Assembly: GCA_020638975.1 (NCBI GenBank)
Contig: JACKHN010000028.1
Coordinates: forward strand, 1-64,000
Direction of reading: 5' to 3'
From: Planctomycetaceae bacterium
Lineage (GTDB): Bacteria > Planctomycetota > Planctomycetia > Pirellulales > Pirellulaceae
Length of the DNA: 64,000 nt
Position numbers and translations under genes: made by a program. The notes under the pieces are model-generated. The model was not told where the DNA came from. It saw nothing but the letters and a program-made list of their open reading frames with translations, and did no database searches. Of the stretch, positions 57,260 to 64,000 are shown piece by piece; the first letter of the stretch is position 1, and every line of letters starts with the position of its first letter.

Positions 57260-59155
57260 TCAGATTCCAAACTGCGACGCTTCGTCCCCGCTCACGAAGC
57301 CATCGCCATCCGCATCGAGTTGCCGGAACTTGTCCCCCGACCCGAGGAATTCACGGGGGCTGATATCTCCATCCCCGTTGGAGTCCATCCCAACGAACCA
57401 AGCCGGTGCCGTTTCATCGTTATTTCGTTGCGAAACCGCAGGCATCACCAGCAACGCGTTATCCTGATTGGCGTCGCCTCGGACAAACCCTACTGCCATG
57501 GTTCCCGGTATTTCGTGCGACTGGAGCTTTCCGTCGTGATTGCTGTCTAGCTTGCTCAAGACGCTTGGCGCACCGTAGATCTCGCGGGCTGTCAGCCGTC
57601 CGTCGCCGTTCGTGTCAAGCGCCGTGAACAACGCATCCTCCTGATCCGCAGCCCGTGCTCGTATCTGCGCTCGCACGACGGCTTGGCGTTGTTCCAGCAA
57701 TGCCGCTACTTCTTTCTCGTAGACCATCCCGTCGTTATCGGCATCAAGAGCCTCGAAGGGAAGTTGGATCGCAAGGATCTGCCCCGAGTATTCTTCCGCC
57801 TCGAGATAGCCATTGTTATTAGCGTCGAGCATCGAGAACTGGGCGTTGATGGTTTGTGATACGTTGGCGAGCGACGGATCTTCATTGACGAAGAACTCGA
57901 CATCGGCTCCGGGAAGTTTGAAGGACAAACGATTGGGATGTTGGCGGCTGGCGTCGAGCACCTCAGAGAGCGCGTCGCAGGCGGATACAATCTTGATGCT
58001 CGGTGTCGTCGATTGTACTGCCTCGCTGGAATCAAAGAACGCGACCTCTAGCACGAGATGCGGCGGAACTTCGGCGATCTTTGGCACTTCGTTGGCATCG
58101 ATCAATGCGTTCTTGTTCTGGTCCAGCAACTCGACTAGCTCCGGTGTCAGTGGGATATCATCGGCTCGGAGTCGCTCGCCGTAGGCGTACGTTTCCTGTA
58201 ATGCATAGGAGACGTAGCCCCAACGCGTCCGTTCACCCAGCAAGATGGCCGTGTCCGGTGCGTTGACTCGTCGTTGATTCGACATCTGCGGCTGCTCTTG
58301 CTCGACCGAGTCCTTAAAGTCTGCCAGTACCAAGATCTCGTCGTCGTCCGCATCACGCTCGAACATCCGGCCCGGCGTGGCCTGCATTTCGTCCGCCGTG
58401 ATCGCACCGTCGTGATCTTTGTCCAACAAGCGTCGAACCGGCGATCGCGTGCGATTGTCGCCTCGAAACTCGTTCGAACTGCGTAGCGAGAACGGTCGCG
58501 ACCCGCCGACGTTGCGAGTCAAGAATCGAGGCAGCTCATCGCGGTCGACGAAGCTGTTGCGGTTCGTATCGTACATCGCGATGAGTTGCGTCTTTTGATC
58601 CGCATCTTCCGGCGCCAGGTTGCCATATTGGCCGTACGAGAATCGAGGGTCGTCCAGCATCGCCAACCAAGTCGACTGCTTCGACTCGTCGCTTTCCAGG
58701 TCTTGAGCGACGCGTTCAACGAGTTGCTCCAATGCCCTGGTGTAGGGCTCGTCGTTGATCCGCAAGACAACATCAATCACCAACGGGCCATCGCGCGTGA
58801 GCAGCAGAAATCGTTCGCTCGGCGGCTTTTCTATTTGCGTGACCTCGGCGACCACTTCCTCTGCGGCTTGAACGGATGGCTCCTCCCCGGTAACGTCCAC
58901 CGAGGGCTCGTCGCTCGCAATCGCCACTTCTTCCGTTGACGCTTCGCCAGCGGATGACGTCTCGACGTTGTCGCTAGTGTCCACCTTTTCGATCTCGGAA
59001 GAAGCTGGCTCCTCCGCGACGGCGACTGCCTCTTCCGTCGGTGGCTGTGGCGTCGGCGGATTCGCCATCTGCTGTCTGCAACCAACTGCAAAACTGGTGA
59101 GCAGCATCAAGAGTGACACGTAGATGTGACGCACGATCGCTTTCCGTAAATGCAC
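57260..59155 (-). CDS. Lipoprotein with nine EF-hand-like calcium motifs
   Basis: A 631-residue protein starting at a GTG at 59155. The N-terminus VSLLMLLTSFAVGC is a lipobox with the lipid-modified Cys near residue 26. An acidic, low-complexity region covers ~30-115 (EEAVAVAEEPASSEIEKVD). Nine EF-hand-type loops follow, including DTNRNSFVDRDE, DKDHDGAITADE, DQNKNALIDANE, DANNNGYLEAEE, DADNDGMVYEKE, DTNGDGRLTARE, DSNHDGKLQSHE, DSNGDGDISPRE and DADGDGFVSGDE. It probably binds several Ca2+ ions outside the cytoplasm. It begins 2 bases after the stop of the DUF1549 c-haem protein gene. Confidence 0.9.
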   Translation of the reverse strand: MHLRKAIVRHIYVSLLMLLTSFAVGCRQQMANPPTPQPPTEEAVAVAEEPASSEIEKVDTSDNVETSSAGEASTEEVAIASDEPSVDVTGEEPSVQAAEEVVAEVTQIEKPPSERFLLLTRDGPLVIDVVLRINDEPYTRALEQLVERVAQDLESDESKQSTWLAMLDDPRFSYGQYGNLAPEDADQKTQLIAMYDTNRNSFVDRDELPRFLTRNVGGSRPFSLRSSNEFRGDNRTRSPVRRLLDKDHDGAITADEMQATPGRMFERDADDDEILVLADFKDSVEQEQPQMSNQRRVNAPDTAILLGERTRWGYVSYALQETYAYGERLRADDIPLTPELVELLDQNKNALIDANEVPKIAEVPPHLVLEVAFFDSSEAVQSTTPSIKIVSACDALSEVLDASRQHPNRLSFKLPGADVEFFVNEDPSLANVSQTINAQFSMLDANNNGYLEAEEYSGQILAIQLPFEALDADNDGMVYEKEVAALLEQRQAVVRAQIRARAADQEDALFTALDTNGDGRLTAREIYGAPSVLSKLDSNHDGKLQSHEIPGTMAVGFVRGDANQDNALLVMPAVSQRNNDETAPAWFVGMDSNGDGDISPREFLGSGDKFRQLDADGDGFVSGDEASQFGI

Positions 59156-59157
59156 GA

Positions 59158-60720
59158 TTAGTGATTCAGCGCGAATTCAGCGCTATTCAAGAGAGCCCAC
59201 AAGACATCGCCCATTGCCTCACGCTGATCGGTTGCGTCGTTGACATGCGCGACGAACAACTGCGTTTCGTCTTCGTTTGGGATTCTCGAAAGCGTTCCCA
59301 GGAATAAAGTTTCCACTCGTTCTTCGGTACTGAACAGCGGACTGTCCAGCGCGATCAACACGCCGTTCTGTTCCGCGTGACTGGCGGCGTTGATGTTCGA
59401 ACCGTTCAATAGCGTCAACGCTTGCAAGACGCCGGCGTCGAACTCGGTCGCGTTGCTGCCTTGCATTTGCATTTTGCCAAGGAAGGCCAGTCGCTGTTGA
59501 TCGAACAAGCTGCTGCGAAGGGCCAAGAAGTTGGGGATCTCAGTCGGGCGTCCTCCTGCGATGCGATTGAGGCTGTCATAGAGTTGCTCGGACGTCATGG
59601 TCTTGATCGCCATGCTGGCGAACAACTCAGGTGCAGGCGGCGTTCCGTCGAGCTTGCTGCTCAATTGATAAGCCTGCGTATTCGCGAGGGTTCGTAATAA
59701 CTCCTTGATGTCGAATCCTGTCGCGACGAAGAAGTCCGTCAGGTCTTCGAACAACTTCGGGTGGCTGGGTGGATTGTGCTCGCCAATGTCATCGACCGGA
59801 TCGATTAGTCCGCGACCAAAAAGGTGGGCCCACATTCGGTTTACTGCGGCTTTCGGCAAATAGGGATTGTCGCGTGACGCCATCCAGATTGCCAATTGCA
59901 CTCGACGCGTTCCGCCGGCCTCCTTCTTCACCGGGTTGCCGTCGGGGTAGCGGGGCGGAACGACGGTTTCCGAATCGGGAAGTGTGACTTCGCCGGAGTT
60001 CAAGTCAACCAATCCAACCTCGGCGGGACCGCGACGATTCTCGGCCTGCTGCAGGCGGGCGAAAAAAGCGGCATAGCCCCAGAAGTCTTCTTGCTTCCAG
60101 TGATCAAACGGGTGGGGATGGCATTCGGCGCACTCGATTTGCAAGCCGAGAAAGATCCTCGCGGTACTTGCCGCAAGCTTTTCGGGTTTCAATTCGAGCG
60201 ATGTGTAATACAGCGCCGGCCCCGCTTCCCCGCCGCCTGTCGCCACGAGGAAGTCCGATACGATCCGATCGTAACGCATGTTTTGTGCGAACTGTCGACG
60301 AAGCCAGTTCTGGACCCCCGCCACATTCTGCAACTGCTCTAAGTCCAAACCGCCTGGCACCATCACTTGTCGCCATGTGTTGGCTAGATGCGTCGGATAG
60401 CGGGGCGATGCGAGCAATCGTTCGATAAGCTGTTCACGTTTATCGCTGCGTTCGTCTTCCAAGAATTCGCGCACGTCGGCAACTCGGGGGATGACGCCGG
60501 TCAGGTCGAGGTAAATGCGGCGGACGAATTCGCTGTCGTCTGAGCGATTTGCCGGCTCGAATCCTTCGGTGGTCCACCGCTCGGCCAACGCGCCGTCGAT
60601 ACGGTCGATCATCGCGGCACGGCGTTTAGCATTCGAGTCGTCCGCCATCGCCGATAGCGATGCCGAACTGAAAGTGATCGCGACCACAATTGTCTGAAAT
60701 CGCATCATCGTGGTTTGCAT
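59158..60720 (-). CDS. DUF1549/DUF1553 planctomycetal c-type cytochrome protein
   Basis: A 520-residue protein from the ATG at 60720, with a signal peptide (TIVVAITFSSASLSAMA). Residues ~35-240 fit DUF1549 (VRRIYLDLTGVIPRVADVRE, then LLASPRYPTHLANTWRQ) with one haem-binding motif in ECAECHPHPFDHWKQEDFWG near residue 201. Residues ~260-480 fit DUF1553 (ASRDNPYLPKAAVNRMWAHLFG). In many planctomycetes the partner is a DUF1501 protein; here it is the EF-hand lipoprotein instead. It is probably a periplasmic redox protein. Its start is bounded upstream by a repeat. Confidence 0.87.
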   Translation of the reverse strand: MQTTMMRFQTIVVAITFSSASLSAMADDSNAKRRAAMIDRIDGALAERWTTEGFEPANRSDDSEFVRRIYLDLTGVIPRVADVREFLEDERSDKREQLIERLLASPRYPTHLANTWRQVMVPGGLDLEQLQNVAGVQNWLRRQFAQNMRYDRIVSDFLVATGGGEAGPALYYTSLELKPEKLAASTARIFLGLQIECAECHPHPFDHWKQEDFWGYAAFFARLQQAENRRGPAEVGLVDLNSGEVTLPDSETVVPPRYPDGNPVKKEAGGTRRVQLAIWMASRDNPYLPKAAVNRMWAHLFGRGLIDPVDDIGEHNPPSHPKLFEDLTDFFVATGFDIKELLRTLANTQAYQLSSKLDGTPPAPELFASMAIKTMTSEQLYDSLNRIAGGRPTEIPNFLALRSSLFDQQRLAFLGKMQMQGSNATEFDAGVLQALTLLNGSNINAASHAEQNGVLIALDSPLFSTEERVETLFLGTLSRIPNEDETQLFVAHVNDATDQREAMGDVLWALLNSAEFALNH

Positions 60721-60744
60721 TGGCTCAACTCTGAAAAGCTGTCG

Positions 60745-60865
60745 AACCACTAATTGACACTAACTCGACACTAATCAAACCGAAGATCGGGCCGTCGTAT
60801 TTACAAAGAGCATTCTCTTTTGCGGGCTTGATCTGATTAGTGTTCATTAGTGTTGTTTAGTGGTT
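60745..60865. repeat. AACCACTAAT hairpin repeat, copy 1
   Basis: AACCACTAATTGACACTAAC and its inverse ending AGTGTTGTTTAGTGGTT form an imperfect palindrome of 121 bases between the unknown membrane protein gene and the DUF1549 gene. It shares the arm sequence with the repeat at 62006-62117. Confidence 0.7.
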
Positions 60866-60914
60866 TCCGTTTCTTCCTAGCGAATCTTGGGCAGCCTTAC
60901 GCCCACGGATTCAG

Positions 60915-61754
60915 TTATTTTTGTTCGATGATGAAGTACTCATATTCATCGCCAACGGGCCGGACGCCGAAGACGGTCTTGCGCAGCTTATCGACGCGAC
61001 CGTCTTTGGCGTGCTCGCTTTCTAATCGCGCGAGCATGTCATCGATCTTTTGAGGGTAGAACTGCAACACGATCCGTCCGTCCACATCGATGCCTGCTTT
61101 CTGAAGCAATTGGCGGTCCAACGCTCCCAGTTTTCCTCCACGCCACGAGAAGTAAAGCCTCGTTTCTTCATCACCTTTATTGGAGCGAGTCTTTGGTGTC
61201 TCCTTGACAACCTCAGACGCATAATCCACTAGTCGCGATCCTCCTCCTGCGGCACCAAGTTCGATTCCGAAGAAGTCGAGTTGTCTTGCGTAGTGTTCCA
61301 GCGTGGAAGCTTCGTAACGAATCTCCCACCGCTCCCAACGCGGGACGAGTACGTTCGGAGGCGGCCCGTTGAGTCGGTTGTCGGAAGGACCAGGATTTGG
61401 ATCGGTGATTAGATCTGTTCCGACTTGCGCCGCGATCGCGATGGCATCCTGGCTCAAAAGTGTTGAAAGTTCGACCGTTGGAATCGCCGATGGCGTGTTT
61501 GAAAGCTCAGTAAGTTGCGGAACATCTAACTCGTGCGATTCAGCGGAGAGCCGCCCACCGTGTTCGTCCACAAACTCGACGAGCTTCAAAGTAGGTGAAG
61601 GCTCGCGATGGTTGCCCAACCAAAGGACGAACAACATTGCGACACTCGCAACTGATAAAAGAAGCGTCGAGATCAACAAACTGGCAACTCGATCGTAACG
61701 ACTCGATCGTAGCGACGAACCGATATCCGCCTCATTTCGATTCTTTGACGACAT
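60915..61754 (-). CDS. Membrane-anchored hypothetical protein bounded by repeats
   Basis: A 279-residue protein from the ATG at 61754. It has a membrane segment near residues 25-48 (LLISTLLLSVASVAMLFVLWL), a linker of about 80 residues, and a C-terminal domain (WERWEIRYEASTLEHYARQL, then LYFSWRGGKLGALD) with no family I recognise. The frame to 61841 is open but not membrane-protein-like. Hairpin repeats of one family lie on both sides, so this gene may have been moved or inserted as a unit. Confidence 0.65.
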   Translation of the reverse strand: MSSKNRNEADIGSSLRSSRYDRVASLLISTLLLSVASVAMLFVLWLGNHREPSPTLKLVEFVDEHGGRLSAESHELDVPQLTELSNTPSAIPTVELSTLLSQDAIAIAAQVGTDLITDPNPGPSDNRLNGPPPNVLVPRWERWEIRYEASTLEHYARQLDFFGIELGAAGGGSRLVDYASEVVKETPKTRSNKGDEETRLYFSWRGGKLGALDRQLLQKAGIDVDGRIVLQFYPQKIDDMLARLESEHAKDGRVDKLRKTVFGVRPVGDEYEYFIIEQK

Positions 61755-61840
61755 GGTTTGCCTCCCTCTCGCCAGATGACTTGATGTCCGAGTTGCGAAC
61801 GCAACTCGTATATCGTACGGTATCGTGGAGGGATAGAGCA

Positions 61841-61956
61841 ACTTCTAACGCGATCTGGTAGTGGTACACTTCGCCGTAAGTCGGGCACTCCTGCCCGACA
61901 AAAGACGGCCAAGAGTGGCCGCCCTACTTTCCGGAATTTCAAACTGTACCACTACC
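61841..61956. repeat. Dispersed palindromic repeat, copy 2
   Basis: The second copy of the element at 5601-5713. The outer ends GTAGTGGTACA (61859-61869) and TGTACCACTAC (61946-61956) are perfect inverted repeats of 11 bases. Both internal hairpins are present, with one base change in the second (GGCCGCC for GGCCGTC). The left flank AACTTCTAAC is also shared. It lies upstream of the unknown membrane protein gene. Confidence 0.82.
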
Positions 61957-62005
61957 CGCTATCTTCCGTCTTTCTTGTGGCGGAATACACGGAAAGGGAG
62001 CGGAC

Positions 62006-62117
62006 AACCGCTAATGGACACTAACTTGCAATAATGAAATCAAGTAGAGAAGGAAACGCGTCGTCGCGACTGCTTCTCTGTCGTCTGATTAGTGTGAGTT
62101 AGTGTCCATTAGTGGTT
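62006..62117. repeat. AACCGCTAAT hairpin repeat, copy 2
   Basis: AACCGCTAATGGACACTAAC and its inverse GTTAGTGTCCATTAGTGGTT form an almost perfect 20-bp terminal inverted repeat. It lies 9 bases beyond the thiolase stop. Together with copy 2 of the other repeat it fills most of the 372-base gap between the thiolase and the unknown membrane protein gene; the rest shows nothing I can support. Confidence 0.75.
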
Positions 62118-62126
62118 GCCGTCCGA

Positions 62127-63284
62127 TCAAACCCGCTCGAAGATCGTGGCGATCCCTTGTCCAACGCCAATGCACATCGTCGCCAGACCTATATTTGCGT
62201 CACGGGCAATCATGGCGTGAATCAGCGTCGTGGCGATGCGGGCACCACTCGCTCCAAGTGGATGGCCGATGGCGATCGAGCCGCCTCGGACATTGACCCT
62301 CTCGGGGTCGAGTTTCGACATGCGAATGCAGGCCAAGGCCTGAGCGGCGAAGGCTTCGTTCAGTTCGATCAAGTCGATGTCCGCGAGTTGCATCCCGGCC
62401 CGCTTTAGTGCCTTGGCGGTTGCCGGGACGGGACCGGTGCCCATGACCGATGGCTCGACGCCGGCGATGGCGGTTGACTTGATGCGGACCAGCGGCGTGA
62501 GGCCCAGCGACTTGGCTTTCTCTTCCGACATGACCAGCATCGCCGCCGCTCCATCGTTCAGTGGCGAACTGTTGCCGGCTGTGACGGTGCCGACTTTGGG
62601 CATGAACGCTGGCGATAAGGCGGCAAGCGCTTCGAGCGTGCTGTCCGCGCGAACACATTGATCGGCGTCGGCCAGGACGCGATTCCCCTCTTCGTCGCGA
62701 CCGTAAATAGGAACAATCTCACGTTTGAATTCGCCGGCGGCTTGCGAAGCGGCAGCCAGTTGATGGCTGCGCAATGCGAACGCATCCTGCTTGTCGCGCG
62801 AGATGCCCTGAGTCTGAGCCAGGAACTCGGCAGTCACTCCCATCATCAAGGCGCCCTTGCTGGTGCGATGAAAGAGCTTGGGGTTGAGATCAATGCCATG
62901 ATCCATCGGCACATGCTGCATGTGCTCCAAGCCACCCACGATATGCACGTCTTCGAAGCCGGCCATGATTGCATGCGTCGCTTGATGAAGGGCTTGCAAG
63001 CTGCTGCCGCACAAACGGTTGATCGTTGCACCGCCGGCAGCGATCGGCAGGCCTGCCATCAGGCCGATTGAGCGTGCGACGTTCAGTCCTTGCTCGAGCG
63101 TCTGTTGTGTGTTGCCGAGCAAGATGTCTTCGATTCCAGCCGGATCGATTCCGCTGCGCTCGACGAGCGCTTTGACGCAGGCGACGGCCAGGTCATCGCT
63201 ACGGACGTCACGGAACAATCCTCGCTCCTTATGAGCTCGACCGATTGGTGTGCGAAGGCAATCGACAACGACGGCGGTTTTCAT
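62127..63284 (-). CDS. fadA: Acetyl-CoA acyltransferase (3-ketoacyl-CoA thiolase)
   Basis: Predicted to cleave 3-ketoacyl-CoA in beta-oxidation (or condense acetyl-CoA in reverse). A 385-residue thiolase with the acyl-Cys at residue 92 (INRLCGSSL), His341 in GHPLGASGA and the proton-shuttling Cys371 in MCIGVGQG. The length matches FadA. It starts 23 bases after the stop of the hydroxyacyl-CoA dehydrogenase gene, so the two form a fadBA-like operon. Confidence 0.92.
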   Translation of the reverse strand: MKTAVVVDCLRTPIGRAHKERGLFRDVRSDDLAVACVKALVERSGIDPAGIEDILLGNTQQTLEQGLNVARSIGLMAGLPIAAGGATINRLCGSSLQALHQATHAIMAGFEDVHIVGGLEHMQHVPMDHGIDLNPKLFHRTSKGALMMGVTAEFLAQTQGISRDKQDAFALRSHQLAAASQAAGEFKREIVPIYGRDEEGNRVLADADQCVRADSTLEALAALSPAFMPKVGTVTAGNSSPLNDGAAAMLVMSEEKAKSLGLTPLVRIKSTAIAGVEPSVMGTGPVPATAKALKRAGMQLADIDLIELNEAFAAQALACIRMSKLDPERVNVRGGSIAIGHPLGASGARIATTLIHAMIARDANIGLATMCIGVGQGIATIFERV

Positions 63285-63307
63285 AACGATGCTCCACGCT
63301 TCATTTA

Positions 63308-64000
63308 CTAGTAGAACTTAGCGCCACTGGCTGCCATCTCGAGCAATAGCTTCGTCGGAGCCATCCGATTGCCGAGCGACTCGAACGGTTTTAGCATCTC
63401 GACGATCGTGGCTGCGCCCAGAGTGTCGGCCCAAAACATGAGGCCACCTTTGAAAGGCGGGAAGCCTAGTCCGAAGATCAGGCCCAAATCGATATCGCGA
63501 GAATCGCGAACGATGCCGTCTTCGAGGACGCGAGTGGCTTCCAGGAACATCGGCAAGAACAACCGCATCGTCAACTCGTCCGGAGTGAAATTGCGTTGTT
63601 CACGGACGTGGGGACCCAAGACTTCTGCCAGCGACGGATCTGGCTCAGGACGTCCCTTCTTGTTGTCGTATGCGTAAAAGCCGCGGCCGGTCTTTTTGCC
63701 GAGCCGCTTGGCGGCGACCATCGCTGGCAACAGCGGTGACGAGACGACTCGATCCGGGAACGCCTCAAACATCGTTTGGCCCGCGTAAACTGCCGTATCG
63801 ATACCGACGAGATCATACAGCTCGATCGGTCCCATCGGCATGCCGAAGGCTTTCGAGGCGCGCTCGATGGCCTTGATCTCGGCCCCATCGGCCAGCAATT
63901 CGATCGCTTCGTGCATATAAGGAAATAGCAATCGATTGACTAAGAAGCCGGGGCCGTCGTTCATCACGATGGGGATTTTCCCAATTCCCTTGGCATAGGC
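63308..64000 (-). CDS. fadB: 3-hydroxyacyl-CoA dehydrogenase C-terminal part, FadB-like (partial)
   Basis: The gene enters from beyond the window end; 231 C-terminal residues are visible. The start of the visible part (AYAKGIGKIPIVMNDGPGFLVNRLLF) is the hinge after the NAD-binding domain of hydroxyacyl-CoA dehydrogenases. GPIELYDLVGID and the second C-terminal repeat with IFGLGFPPFKGGLMFWAD are as in the FadB multifunctional protein, so a hydratase domain probably lies upstream. It is cotranscribed with fadA. The 5' end is missing from the window. Confidence 0.88.
   Translation of the reverse strand, partial: AYAKGIGKIPIVMNDGPGFLVNRLLFPYMHEAIELLADGAEIKAIERASKAFGMPMGPIELYDLVGIDTAVYAGQTMFEAFPDRVVSSPLLPAMVAAKRLGKKTGRGFYAYDNKKGRPEPDPSLAEVLGPHVREQRNFTPDELTMRLFLPMFLEATRVLEDGIVRDSRDIDLGLIFGLGFPPFKGGLMFWADTLGAATIVEMLKPFESLGNRMAPTKLLLEMAASGAKFY

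Overview
The window looks like a chromosomal segment of a planctomycete, most likely of the Pirellulales. This is inferred from gene content: a giant secreted protein with the N-terminal LEPR-XLL-type motif, a DUF1549/DUF1553 c-haem protein, a DUF1080 protein, a DUF6807 protein, an ECF sigma factor next to a large membrane Ser/Thr kinase, a YCF48-type repeat protein, small proteins opening with MKFSLRTL, and many dispersed palindromic repeats in intergenic gaps. No rRNA, tRNA, CRISPR array, prophage or intact insertion sequence was seen. The segment is mostly ordinary chromosome with one decayed transposase.

Layout. 1-2 kb: minus-strand group with prfB, which carries a programmed +1 frameshift. 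2-8 kb: an SDR oxidoreductase, myo-inositol-phosphate synthase, an aspartate-type aminotransferase, a TauD-like dioxygenase and a DUF2007/TPR protein. 8-16 kb: a minus-strand peptide ABC importer operon (binding lipoprotein, two permeases, two ATPases) followed by a DUF6807 protein and bioD. A sigma70-like promoter can be proposed at 16081-16109, and the oppF start codon lies in a perfect 18-bp inverted repeat. 16-24 kb: a DUF4476 protein, then an ECF sigma factor, a 1273-residue zinc-ribbon/kinase/membrane/ankyrin protein and two membrane-anchored proteins of like design. 24-29 kb: a second SDR, a receiver-HD-GYP regulator, hisS, a YkgJ-like cysteine-cluster protein and purU. 29-42 kb: a nested palindrome, a DUF1080 protein, a 3195-residue secreted repeat protein ending in a metalloprotease-like domain, and a porin.

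42-54 kb: a frameshifted transposase relic, an SMR-type exporter, an AlaC-like aminotransferase, an RNase HII-like protein, a membrane protein and a YCF48/CBM9-like secreted protein. Then comes a compact divergent module: protoglobin plus a secreted CxxCH protein on one side and an Rrf2-type regulator on the other, with a TTGACA-N16-TATACT promoter overlapped by an inverted repeat. 53-64 kb: a nitrilase-family hydrolase, a GT-C-like membrane protein, a GT2 glycosyltransferase, an EF-hand lipoprotein paired with a DUF1549 c-haem protein, an unknown membrane protein bounded by repeats, and a fadA/fadB beta-oxidation pair cut by the window end.

The most distinctive non-coding signal is the set of palindromic repeats. 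At least five sequence families occur, three of them in two or more copies here. Two loci are nested (a palindrome inside the loop of another palindrome), and one repeat has become part of the kinase coding sequence. The most testable regulatory idea is the Rrf2/protoglobin/c-haem divergon.
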